10,572 bases of DNA from JAYSRU01 sp043720875 (GCA_043720875.1 JAYSRU010000190.1:1-10572), one strand, 5' to 3'; counted from the first letter of the stretch, positions 1 to 6,637 are shown. Translations and numbers: made by a program. Notes: a model not told the origin generated them from the letters alone.

Positions 1-711
1 AGCAGCTCGAACTTCATACAAAGCCACCTCCTTAAACTTCTTTAAGGTCGACACCTGTTCTTCACTTACCAATTTTGCACGCAACATTACGCCTTCCACG
101 CGCCCATCATTGAGGTAAGAATTTGCTTCCGCAAAACTATAGCACTCAATATAAACCTTACAATTCAGTGAGTCAAAAGCATTAATCCAAGTTGCGTCTG
201 ACAAGATAGCAATCGCTTCAACACTTGTTTGATTAAAGAAGTTCATGTCATTAAATGCAGCCACAACTCTAGTTACATCTACCGGTAAATCTAAGCACTC
301 GGCATAAGACCTTAGATCTAAAAACAATGCTTGGTGATGCCATTTACTATAATCCATTCTATCCAAGCGAAACAATTTTTCATTGGAAGGGAAACGGTAT
401 TTTACACCTTCACCTGCTGAGCTCAATAAAGTGGGGATGCAACCCGCATAATTCGTTTTGGAATCTAGCAAACCATCATGGTAACACCATAACTTTCCGT
501 TCGCATCCAATTGTATATCTAACTCAACCCCACCGCAAGCATCGTAAGCTAATGAATTATAAACCCCCGCTTCAGAATTATCATGAAAAGCAGATTTAGG
601 ATTACCTAAACCAGAGCCAGCGTGTACAATTAATTTTGTGGTCGAGTACTTCTCTTTCGTACAAGCAAAACAAGTTAGGCTAACTAATAGGTATGTAATC
701 AATTTCACCAT
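1..711 (-). CDS. Glycerophosphodiester phosphodiesterase-like lipoprotein, 3' end outside window
   Basis: 237 codons are visible from the ATG at 711-709; the C-terminus runs off the left edge. The N-terminus is a short hydrophobic export signal (LITYLLVSLTCFAC) with Cys14 or Cys17 as possible lipidation site, although neither lipobox is ideal. The rest resembles the GDPD TIM-barrel family: His30 in HAG stands where the family has HRG, NSEAG (45-49) replaces ENT-A, ELD (64-66) supplies the usual metal ligands, and YHD (77-79) holds the second catalytic His. DLR (132-134) sits where ELK is usual. Family members hydrolyse glycerophosphodiesters to glycerol-3-phosphate and an alcohol. The HRG Arg is missing, so the substrate may differ or activity may be weak. 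The start overlaps the stop of the preceding gene by 7 bases, which suggests coupled translation. Family call fairly good; substrate unknown. Confidence 0.72.
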   Translation of the reverse strand, partial: MVKLITYLLVSLTCFACTKEKYSTTKLIVHAGSGLGNPKSAFHDNSEAGVYNSLAYDACGGVELDIQLDANGKLWCYHDGLLDSKTNYAGCIPTLLSSAGEGVKYRFPSNEKLFRLDRMDYSKWHHQALFLDLRSYAECLDLPVDVTRVVAAFNDMNFFNQTSVEAIAILSDATWINAFDSLNCKVYIECYSFAEANSYLNDGRVEGVMLRAKLVSEEQVSTLKKFKEVALYEVRAA

Positions 712-1244
712 CTGTACCCTAGACTTAATGCCGCGTTATAATACATTGGGCTAATTGTTGAATTCGAATTATAGAATTGCCTTACACCTGACCCAGCGCG
801 GACTTTACATATAAATGCTTTTTTCTTTCCAATAATAAACTGATGACCGATAAAAATTTGGGCATCATTTTGAATCTGTGCACTATACATAGCAATAGTT
901 TGAGAAATTCCTGCATCCGCAATTAATTGAACGCTTGTTGTTGCGTCATTTACTTTTTGCTGTTTCCCAAAATACACTACACCCACTCCCACTCCAATTT
1001 TTGGCGTAACGTTTTGTTGGAAAAAGGTTTTTACAACCGCTAGACTTAAGCTCGGTTCAATGAAACATCGCGGCGATATACTTCTTATAAATGAAACGCT
1101 TGTCCAAAAATCGAAGCGATCGACCCCTACATTTACTTCCCAATGGTTTAGCTTAACAGGCATTCGGATTGAATAGGAAATTTCTTGCGCGTTCAATAAC
1201 AAAACTCTCAAAAAGGAGATTGAAAGTAAAATACATTTAAGCAT
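705..1244 (-). CDS. Small exported protein, probable outer-membrane beta-barrel
   Basis: This 179-residue protein is not one I recognise by family. It starts with an export signal (ILLSISFLRVLLLNAQ), probably cleaved around Ala19/Gln20, although Arg13 inside the hydrophobic core is unusual. The remainder alternates polar and hydrophobic residues in several strand-like stretches (for example 34-54, 64-74, 80-92, 103-118, 128-153) and ends in YRW, an aromatic terminal residue typical of outer-membrane barrels. Length and strand number would suit a small barrel of about eight strands. The start overlaps the end of the ureohydrolase gene by 8 bases and the stop overlaps the GDPD-like gene by 7, so it is embedded in the operon. 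Its partner or cargo cannot be inferred. Confidence 0.75.
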   Translation of the reverse strand: MLKCILLSISFLRVLLLNAQEISYSIRMPVKLNHWEVNVGVDRFDFWTSVSFIRSISPRCFIEPSLSLAVVKTFFQQNVTPKIGVGVGVVYFGKQQKVNDATTSVQLIADAGISQTIAMYSAQIQNDAQIFIGHQFIIGKKKAFICKVRAGSGVRQFYNSNSTISPMYYNAALSLGYRW

Positions 1245-2208
1245 GTTGCTGATTCACTTTAATGAAATCACTTACTAAGTAGGCTAATGCTTTACCAACC
1301 ATTTTCGCCTCTACTTCAATCACAGGCGCTGCTTCTGGCAAATGCAAGTAACAAGCTTCACGTTGTTTAGCGCACCTTCTTACGTAATAACGCGCGTCAT
1401 TCAAGTTAAATCCGGAAGGAGTTTTAGCACTGGAAGGCATATAAGCGATTGCATCCATATCCAACTCAACACCTAACGGAATTTTTTTCATCCAACTCAA
1501 CATGGTATTAATATCTGATATAAAATCTCTTTCTTTATCAATATACTGTTCAAAAAAGGTAAAATGAACCTCGTTTTCGTGCATGCGCCCCAGCATTTCT
1601 GCGCTGTTATAATTTTGATGCAACCCAAGAACTCCATAATTGGACAAAATACCTTCCTTTAATGCATACGAAAAAGAATTACCTGAATGTCGTCCTTCTA
1701 ATATTCTGAAATCAGCATGCGGGTCAAGATTTAATACCGCAATACTTTTCTTTTCTACCTGATGCAAAGCTTTGATTAATGGATAGGCGTTATTGTGTCC
1801 ACCTCCTATTAGAATTACCTTTTTACCTTTTTCAAAAAACGGAATGATTAAATTAACGAGGTACTCATCCAATTCTGCAACATTTTGCATTAATTCAGTT
1901 TGATTAACCCCAATTTGTTTCACGCTAACTGTTCCATACATTCCAATTGAAGCATTTCCGAAATACATGTTGTCTTGAATGTTTAAAAAACTTGGCAAAA
2001 AAGAATCAAATGCATTTTCAGCACCAACGTTACCACCATTTGCAACTGGCCCAATGGATTCTTTCACACCAATCACCACATAAGCAACCGTTTCATCCCA
2101 ACAATCAGCTCCTGCAACTAAAGACTGCCCAAGTTTGGTTTCACCTTGTCGTAAATTTGTTAACGTGTCAAGGTCAGACTTATTGAATTCTGTTGTTACG
2201 ATTTCCAT
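1237..2208 (-). CDS. Arginase/agmatinase/formimidoylglutamase-family ureohydrolase (probable formimidoylglutamase)
   Basis: A 323-residue member of the binuclear-manganese ureohydrolase fold. The metal-binding motifs are all visible: His138 in IGGGHNNAYP, Asp162/His164/Asp166 in NLDPHADFR, and Asp250/Asp252 in GVELDMDA. The RHSGNSFSYA stretch (173-182) lies where substrate loops are found in the family. These enzymes cleave a guanidino or formimino group; Bacteroidota homologues with the GGGHNN motif are usually annotated formimidoylglutamase (last step of histidine breakdown, giving glutamate and formamide). No other hut gene is in the window, so arginase-like substrates cannot be excluded and I give no symbol. 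The ATG at 2208 follows the thioesterase stop by 6 bases and has an AAAGAAGA purine run just upstream. Family certain, substrate uncertain. Confidence 0.85.
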   Translation of the reverse strand: MEIVTTEFNKSDLDTLTNLRQGETKLGQSLVAGADCWDETVAYVVIGVKESIGPVANGGNVGAENAFDSFLPSFLNIQDNMYFGNASIGMYGTVSVKQIGVNQTELMQNVAELDEYLVNLIIPFFEKGKKVILIGGGHNNAYPLIKALHQVEKKSIAVLNLDPHADFRILEGRHSGNSFSYALKEGILSNYGVLGLHQNYNSAEMLGRMHENEVHFTFFEQYIDKERDFISDINTMLSWMKKIPLGVELDMDAIAYMPSSAKTPSGFNLNDARYYVRRCAKQREACYLHLPEAAPVIEVEAKMVGKALAYLVSDFIKVNQQHA

Positions 2209-2214
2209 TCTTCT

Positions 2215-2631
2215 TTATATTAGGAATTTGCTCAAAGCTACTTTCAATGCTTCCGGAGATTTTGTTGGGCGTTTACTCTCTTTGTCTACAAAAACCAACG
2301 TAGTTGTAGCAGTTGTGGTAATTTCGTTGTTTGCGTTTCTAATTTCGTATCGGAAATATATACGAGGACCTTTGATTTCAGTCAAGAATGTTTCAATCAC
2401 CAATTCATCATCATAAAAAGATGGCTTAAGGTATTTGATATTTAATTCAGAAACTGGCAACATTACACCTTCACCTTCCATCGCTCGGTAGGATAAACCC
2501 AAGTCACGCAATGCTTCCACCCTTCCAATTTCAAAATATTGAGCATAATTCCCATAGTAACAGTACCCCATTTGATCAGTTTCACCATATCGAACACGAA
2601 CTTTATGTACGTGTGAAAATTTATATTCCAT
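2215..2631 (-). CDS. Acyl-CoA thioesterase, 4-hydroxybenzoyl-CoA thioesterase (YbgC/FadM-like) hotdog family
   Basis: A 138-residue single hotdog-fold protein of the usual family length. The N-terminal signature VRYGETDQMGYCYYGNYAQYFEIGR (split here as residues 13-37) contains catalytic Asp19 and the conserved GNY and E-GR positions of the 4HBT family. Members hydrolyse acyl-CoA or acyl-ACP thioesters in the cytosol; chain-length preference cannot be read from the sequence. It is the first gene of the minus-strand operon, with its own promoter candidate about 30-60 bases upstream, and lies back to back with dnaA. An acyl-CoA thioesterase next to dnaA is an arrangement I recall from other flavobacteria, so linkage to the ureohydrolase may not reflect a shared pathway. 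Confidence 0.9.
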   Translation of the reverse strand: MEYKFSHVHKVRVRYGETDQMGYCYYGNYAQYFEIGRVEALRDLGLSYRAMEGEGVMLPVSELNIKYLKPSFYDDELVIETFLTEIKGPRIYFRYEIRNANNEITTTATTTLVFVDKESKRPTKSPEALKVALSKFLI

Positions 2632-2663
2632 TTTTATAGAAATTTCAGCGCTTAATTTAGAAA

Positions 2664-2694
2664 CAAATGTAATTATCTTTTCACTTGGAGAAAA
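2664..2694 (-). promoter_or_regulatory. Bacteroidota-type promoter for the thioesterase operon
   Basis: On the minus strand TACATTTG (2671-2664) matches the Bacteroidota -7 consensus TAnnTTTG exactly. TTTT at 2694-2691 is a 3-of-4 match to the -33 TTTG with a 19-base spacer. Transcription would start near 2657, leaving a leader of about 25 nt before the ATG at 2631. The positions are convincing, but in AT-rich DNA such matches also arise by chance. Confidence 0.5.
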
Positions 2695-2715
2695 GACTTA
2701 AAATAACTAGTTTTG
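2685..2715 (+). promoter_or_regulatory. Bacteroidota-type promoter for dnaA
   Basis: TTG at 2685-2687 and TAGTTTTG at 2708-2715 (exact TAnnTTTG) are separated by 20 bases, inside the 17-23 range described for flavobacterial promoters. The -33 region lies within the promoter of the divergent thioesterase operon. The -7 element runs into a DnaA-box match, which would suit autoregulation. Start would be near 2720. Confidence 0.5.
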
Positions 2716-2725
2716 CACATGCAAA
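2711..2725 (+). promoter_or_regulatory. DnaA-box match within a palindrome at the dnaA promoter
   Basis: TTTTGCACA at 2711-2719 fits the relaxed DnaA-box consensus TTWTnCACA, and bases 2712-2725 form a dyad TTTGCA-CA-TGCAAA. It covers the end of the -7 element and the expected start site, where bound DnaA could block RNA polymerase, as known for dnaA autoregulation in other bacteria. It is the only such box I found in the spacer, so function is inferred. Confidence 0.4.
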
Positions 2726-2740
2726 TAGTGATACCAACTG

Positions 2741-2787
2741 TTTTTAACTAAAAATCAACAGTCTATAATTTAACATTTTTGTTAAAT
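2741..2787. repeat. Two AT-rich inverted repeats in the dnaA leader
   Basis: TTTTTA-AC-TAAAAA occupies 2741-2754 and ATTTAACA-TTTT-TGTTAAAT occupies 2768-2787 with perfect 8-base arms. Their centres lie 29 and 59 bases from the centre of the dyad at 2712-2725. They could be protein sites, an unwinding element or an RNA hairpin in the leader. Chance is a fair alternative for the shorter one in such AT-rich DNA. Confidence 0.4.
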
Positions 2788-3000
2788 CACGCTTACTCCT
2801 TTACAAGTTAGTTTGAATGTAAAAAGTTTCAATAAATCAATACTACTTTGGTTTTTTTTTAAACTATTTTATGTCAATATTTGTAGACTCGAAAGAAAGC
2901 AATGCATCAACCCAATGTTTTCTACGACCTACCCCTATTTTTAGGGCATAAAAAGATAATAACAATAAAGCAAAATAATAAACCAATAACTATCAAAACT

Positions 3001-4437
3001 ATGACACTGACTGGAAACCATGAAATCGTTTGGGAAGCTTGCCTTAAAGTAATTAAGGACAACCTACCCACGCAAGCCTTTAAAACATGGTTCGAACCGA
3101 TTGTTCCTGAAAAATTAAGCAACAACATTTTAACACTTCAAGTTCCTAGCCATTTCTTTTATGAATGGTTGGAAGAGCATTACATTCATTTGTTGAAAAA
3201 AGTTATTCAGAAAGAAGTTGGTGCAGACGGAAGATTAGAGTACAGTATTATTATGAAAAATGACAACGCATCCAATTCTCCATATACGGTAACGCTACCA
3301 ACAAATAACAAGAAAGCATTAAAAAACGCTCCTATTGCTATGCCTATCGATATGAATGAGAATCAAATACGCAACCCTTTTATCATTCCAGGATTAAAGA
3401 AAGTAAACGTTGATTCGAATTTAAATCCATTATTCTCTTTTGACAACTTCATTGAGGGTGACTGTAATCGTTTGGCTAGATCTGCAGGGTATGCTGTAGC
3501 AAGTAAGCCTGGTGGAACAGCATTTAACCCAATGTTGATTTATGGAAGCTGTGGTTTAGGTAAAACTCACCTGGCACACGCTATTGGAATTGAAATTAAG
3601 AACCAACATCCTACAAAGACAGTATTATTTGTAGCTTCTGAAAAATTTGCACATCAATTCATTGACGCAATCAAGAACAAAACAACCAATGATTTCATTC
3701 ACTTCTATCAGATGATGGATGTTTTGATCATTGATGATGTTCAATTCTTTAGCGGAAAAGAAAAAACGCAAGACGTATTCTTCCATATCTTCAACCATTT
3801 ACACCAAAATGGAAAGCAAATAATACTAACATCTGATAAGGCACCAGTTGATATGCAAGGAATGGAACAACGTTTACTGTCTCGTTTTAAGTGGGGCTTG
3901 TCCGCTGATTTAACTGTTCCAGATCTAAATACACGTATTGCTATTCTTGAAAAGAAAATGTATAATTACGGTATTGATATGCCGAAAGAAGTGGTTGAGT
4001 ATTTAGCGTACAGCATCAACACAAACATGCGCGAAATGGAAGGTGCGTTAAATTCACTTTTAGCTCAAACTTCATTGAACAAAAAAGAAATAACATTAGA
4101 ATTGGCGAAGCAAATGGTTGACAAATTTGTCAAAAACACTGCAAGAGAAGTTTCTATTGAATACATTCAGAAAGTGGTTTGTGATTACTTCGAATTACCA
4201 ATTGAAATGCTTAAATCAAAAACACGTAAGCGTGAGGTTGTTCAAGCGCGTCAAATCTCTATGTATTTTGCTAAGAAAATGACAAAATCATCTCTTGCAA
4301 ACATTGGTGCACATTGTGGTGGAAAAGATCACGCAACCGTGCTACATGCTTGTCGTACAGTTTTGAATTTATCAGAAACCGACAAATCATTTAAGGTATA
4401 CTTGGAAGATTTAGAGAAAAAACTTTCAATTCAATAA
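3001..4437 (+). CDS. dnaA: Chromosomal replication initiator protein DnaA
   Basis: DnaA binds DnaA boxes at the origin and melts DNA to start replication. From the ATG at 3001 the protein is 478 residues, as usual for the phylum. Domain I covers about 1-80 (helicase/DiaA-type contacts; EIVWEACLKVIKDN). Domain III (about 125-350) has the Walker A GSCGLGKTH at 182-190, Walker B LIIDD at 242-246 and the LLSRFKWGL arginine-finger region. Domain IV ends with the DnaA-box-binding signature GGKDHATVLHAC starting near 440. An in-frame ATG at 2902 would add 33 residues; it has a GAAAGAAAG run upstream, but the extra residues look unlike DnaA and domain I begins right after 3001, so I prefer 3001. A divergent promoter and possible DnaA box lie upstream; a hairpin terminator follows the stop. 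Confidence 0.97.
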   Translation: MTLTGNHEIVWEACLKVIKDNLPTQAFKTWFEPIVPEKLSNNILTLQVPSHFFYEWLEEHYIHLLKKVIQKEVGADGRLEYSIIMKNDNASNSPYTVTLPTNNKKALKNAPIAMPIDMNENQIRNPFIIPGLKKVNVDSNLNPLFSFDNFIEGDCNRLARSAGYAVASKPGGTAFNPMLIYGSCGLGKTHLAHAIGIEIKNQHPTKTVLFVASEKFAHQFIDAIKNKTTNDFIHFYQMMDVLIIDDVQFFSGKEKTQDVFFHIFNHLHQNGKQIILTSDKAPVDMQGMEQRLLSRFKWGLSADLTVPDLNTRIAILEKKMYNYGIDMPKEVVEYLAYSINTNMREMEGALNSLLAQTSLNKKEITLELAKQMVDKFVKNTAREVSIEYIQKVVCDYFELPIEMLKSKTRKREVVQARQISMYFAKKMTKSSLANIGAHCGGKDHATVLHACRTVLNLSETDKSFKVYLEDLEKKLSIQ

Positions 4438-4455
4438 TAACATTTAAAAAGAATC

Positions 4456-4490
4456 AGTCTCGTCGGTTTATGACGAGACTTTTTTGTTTT
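4456..4490 (+). terminator. Intrinsic terminator of dnaA
   Basis: A perfect 9-base stem AGTCTCGTC / GACGAGACT (4456-4464 and 4472-4480) with a 7-base loop is followed directly by TTTTTGTTTT. It lies 18 bases after the dnaA stop and separates dnaA from the phosphatase gene, which therefore probably has its own promoter or relies on read-through. Confidence 0.9.
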
Positions 4491-4525
4491 GCGGGATTTA
4501 TAATCAAAAATTCCACGTTCATTCT

Positions 4526-4993
4526 ATGAAAATATTAATGGTCTGTTTAGGTAACATATGTCGATCGCCAATGGCCGAAGGTGTTTTGCGTGCTAAAGCT
4601 CTCGAAAAATCACTGGAAGTAGAAGTTGATTCTGCTGGCACCGCTAATTATCATGTTGGTAGCGCTCCGGATCCTAGAATGTGTGCCACCGCAGAAAAAC
4701 ATGGAATTTCAATTAACAAGTTGAAAGCGCGCCAATTTACACCTACAGATTTTTCAAATTTTGACCTCATTGTTGCAATGGATCAGAGTAATCTAGAAAA
4801 CATATTAAACTTAGCACAAACAAAAGAAGAAAAGGCAAAGGTGATTTTACTTTTAAACGAACTTAAGCCTAATTCGAACGACAATGTTCCGGACCCCTAT
4901 TATGGTTCTGAAAAAGAATTTGAAGAATGCTACCAAATCATCAACCATGGAATGGATGCACTCATAAAAAATAAAATAATAAGCTTTAACTAA
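4526..4993 (+). CDS. Low-molecular-weight protein tyrosine phosphatase
   Basis: A 155-residue cytosolic phosphatase of the LMW-PTP/arsenate reductase fold. The N-terminal P-loop VCLGNICRSP holds nucleophile Cys7 and Arg13-Ser14, and the catalytic acid Asp123 lies in VPDPYYG, with the usual pair of Tyr residues after it. Such enzymes dephosphorylate tyrosine-phosphorylated proteins; the physiological target is unknown. I chose the ATG at 4526 because it places the start just before the P-loop (MKILMVCLGN), as in the family; an in-frame TTG further upstream at 4484 falls inside the dnaA terminator T-run. The methyltransferase starts 19 bases after the stop, so the two are probably co-transcribed. 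A TATAAT at 4499-4504 is a weak promoter candidate. Confidence 0.93.
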   Translation: MKILMVCLGNICRSPMAEGVLRAKALEKSLEVEVDSAGTANYHVGSAPDPRMCATAEKHGISINKLKARQFTPTDFSNFDLIVAMDQSNLENILNLAQTKEEKAKVILLLNELKPNSNDNVPDPYYGSEKEFEECYQIINHGMDALIKNKIISFN

Positions 4994-5012
4994 TACAACA
5001 AACACTTTTGCA

Positions 5013-5759
5013 ATGGAAGAAAATAACGCAACATCAACTTTAAAAACCTATGAAATGGGCACACTTTACCTCATTCCAACAACGCTTGGTGGTGAAGGTT
5101 TCCCGAATGTAATTCCACAAGGGGTCCAGGATATTGCCATTAGCTTAAGACATTTTGCCGTAGAAGAAGTGAAAACTGCCCGACGTTACCTAAGAAAATT
5201 GGATCGCACCTTCCCTATCGATGACAGCGAATTTTTTGAAGTAAAGAAAAATACACCTTCATTTGAATTAACTCCAATATTGAAAGTACTGCAAGCAGGT
5301 AACAATGTTGGAATAATATCTGAAGCTGGATGTCCTGGAATTGCTGACCCTGGAGCAGATTTAGTTGCGTTGGCACACAAAAACAATATCCGCGTTAAGC
5401 CACTTACAGGTCCATCTTCAATTTTACTAGCTTTAATTGGAAGTGGATTAAACGGCCAAAACTTTATTTTTCACGGCTACTTGCCGAAGGACAAAAAAGA
5501 GCGTGTACGTAAATTGAAAGATTTGGAAATGGAGGCACGTAAAAGCAAGCAAACACAAATTTTTATGGATACACCTTTCAGAAGTAACCACGTTGTGGAC
5601 GATATGGTAAACGAATTGCTAGACGATACCTTACTTTGTATTGCTTCACAGTTAACACTTGAAGATGAAGATATTAGAACCATGACTATTAAGAAATGGA
5701 GAGAAAGTGCTTATGATCTTAGCAAGCGTCCTGCGATTTTCATTATAGGAAAGATTTAA
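5013..5759 (+). CDS. SAM-dependent methyltransferase, short RsmI-like (tetrapyrrole methylase fold)
   Basis: A 248-residue member of the tetrapyrrole-methylase superfamily related to RsmI, which 2'-O-methylates C1402 of 16S rRNA. Visible family marks are GTLYLIPTTLG (16-26), EEVKTARRYL (51-60, where RsmI has EDTR), the cofactor-site block SEAGCPGIADPGADL (104-118), LTGPSS (131-136) and FIFHGYLP (151-158). It is shorter than typical RsmI (about 280 residues), and its N-terminal region lacks the GNLxDiT stretch of RsmI. Flavobacteria commonly carry such a short paralogue in addition to RsmI, so the target here is uncertain. A second ATG at 5055 (Met15) directly before the conserved region is a possible true start. 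It follows the phosphatase in one transcript and ends before a strong terminator. Confidence 0.88.
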   Translation: MEENNATSTLKTYEMGTLYLIPTTLGGEGFPNVIPQGVQDIAISLRHFAVEEVKTARRYLRKLDRTFPIDDSEFFEVKKNTPSFELTPILKVLQAGNNVGIISEAGCPGIADPGADLVALAHKNNIRVKPLTGPSSILLALIGSGLNGQNFIFHGYLPKDKKERVRKLKDLEMEARKSKQTQIFMDTPFRSNHVVDDMVNELLDDTLLCIASQLTLEDEDIRTMTIKKWRESAYDLSKRPAIFIIGKI

Positions 5760-5776
5760 CTTTTTCAACTTATTAA

Positions 5777-5809
5777 AAAAGGCGCCAAACTAATAGTTTG
5801 GCGCCTTTT
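5777..5809. terminator. Bidirectional intrinsic terminator between convergent genes
   Basis: A perfect 14-base inverted repeat (AAAAGGCGCCAAAC and its complement, loop TAATA) has an A-run on the left and a T-run on the right, so it can end transcription in both directions. It sits between the convergent methyltransferase and TerB/J-domain genes. The GC-rich stem stands out sharply from its surroundings. Confidence 0.95.
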
Positions 5810-5824
5810 CTATTTTGCTAATTT

Positions 5825-6625
5825 CTACTTAATACCTCTTTTCTTTTTCAGATTTTCATAGGCATTTTGCACGTTTTGAAATTTCTCCTTGGCTCCTTCT
5901 TGATATTCAGGTCCCATCTGCAATACTTTATCCGGGTGAAAACGCAACGCCATGGCTCTATACGCTTTCTTAATTTCGTCATCCGTTGCGGTCGACTCCA
6001 CACCCAATATTTTGTAGTCACTTTCAGCAGAACGGTAAAACATGTTTTTTATCGTCTGGAAATCTGGCGCGGGTATTCTTAAATAGCCAGAAATGCGACC
6101 AATTTCTTCCACTTCAGCTGTACTTACATCTCCGTCTGCTTTTGCGATCCCAAACAAATAATGTAAGAGGTGAATTCTTATCTCAACAGTAGTTCTACCT
6201 GCAATATCTCCACAGATTTCACGCATTGGTAAAGTTGGACTATCCAAATACTTCTTTAACGTTTGTAGGTGGTGACTTCCAAATTGACTCCCGAATTGTT
6301 GTCTAAAAAATGCTTTAACGTATTCTAACTCAGCAACTACAACCTTTCCGTCTGCTTTCATGACACCTGCAGAAAGTACCATTAACATACTTGCAAAATC
6401 TGTACTTTGTGTATTTTGTTGGTAGTATTTAAACGGATCAAATGAACCAGAACTTGAACCACCACCTGCATTAGACTGTCCTCCACCTTGTTTCATTCGC
6501 GCTTGATTCAACAAATAATTATCGACAGCGCTTCCAATAAAAAATCCTAAAAAGGCGCCAGATATATGTTTTCCTAATAAAAAATAACCTGCAATTGCAC
6601 CTACAAACTTAAAAATACCATTCAT
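5825..6625 (-). CDS. DjlA-like membrane-anchored TerB and J-domain co-chaperone
   Basis: This 266-residue protein has the DjlA order. A Gly-rich hydrophobic N-terminal segment (7-34) is a likely membrane anchor; a Gly/Ser linker follows (47-61). A TerB-type helical domain (about 75-200) carries two KADG motifs (MKADGKV 89-95 and AKADGDV 161-167). A C-terminal J domain (about 204-262) has HPD at 230-232, which stimulates DnaK ATPase. It probably recruits DnaK to the inner membrane face. No zinc or Gly/Phe region of classical DnaJ is present. It lies downstream of htpG, but a terminator separates them and ends only a few bases before the ATG, so its own promoter would have to overlap that terminator; an exact TAnnTTTG (6637-6630) sits there. 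Its stop faces the bidirectional terminator. Confidence 0.88.
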   Translation of the reverse strand: MNGIFKFVGAIAGYFLLGKHISGAFLGFFIGSAVDNYLLNQARMKQGGGQSNAGGGSSSGSFDPFKYYQQNTQSTDFASMLMVLSAGVMKADGKVVVAELEYVKAFFRQQFGSQFGSHHLQTLKKYLDSPTLPMREICGDIAGRTTVEIRIHLLHYLFGIAKADGDVSTAEVEEIGRISGYLRIPAPDFQTIKNMFYRSAESDYKILGVESTATDDEIKKAYRAMALRFHPDKVLQMGPEYQEGAKEKFQNVQNAYENLKKKRGIK

Positions 6626-6629
6626 GCTT

Positions 6630-6637
6630 CAAAAATA
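6630..6637 (-). promoter_or_regulatory. Possible -7 element for the TerB/J-domain gene
   Basis: TATTTTTG on the minus strand matches TAnnTTTG exactly but ends only 4 bases before the ATG at 6625. A weak TATG lies 17 bases upstream in place of the -33 element. If real, the mRNA would be almost leaderless. The same bases are the T-run of the htpG terminator, so this may be coincidence. Confidence 0.25.

Larger units (their letters stand above)
2632..3000. other. Divergent control region between thioesterase operon and dnaA
   Basis: This 369-base stretch (270 if the upstream dnaA ATG at 2902 is used) is strongly AT-rich and shows no credible gene of its own. It contains two overlapping divergent promoters near the thioesterase side, one DnaA-box match, three short dyads centred at about 2718, 2747 and 2777, a looser TTTACA-N12-TGTAAA dyad at 2800-2823, and a run of nine T at 2852-2860. 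If the promoter at 2685-2715 is the main one, dnaA has an untranslated leader of nearly 280 nt. I see no DnaA-box cluster and so no basis for calling an origin here. Confidence 0.6.

Noticed and set aside
327..599. 90-codon plus-strand frame near the left edge
   Set aside because: It is antisense to the GDPD-like gene, which continues through it without interruption and has a signal peptide and catalytic motifs.
2135..2416. 93-codon plus-strand frame with a hydrophobic stretch
   Set aside because: It spans the ends of two well-supported minus-strand genes in the opposite direction and has no family features.
2852..2860. Run of nine T before dnaA as terminator of an upstream small RNA
   Set aside because: No stable hairpin precedes the T-run.
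2632..3000. Replication origin next to dnaA
   Set aside because: Only one relaxed DnaA-box match was found and no cluster of boxes. AT-richness alone is not enough.
4484..4525. In-frame TTG start giving the phosphatase 14 extra residues
   Set aside because: The TTG lies in the T-run of the dnaA terminator, and the family starts directly before the P-loop, as the ATG at 4526 does.
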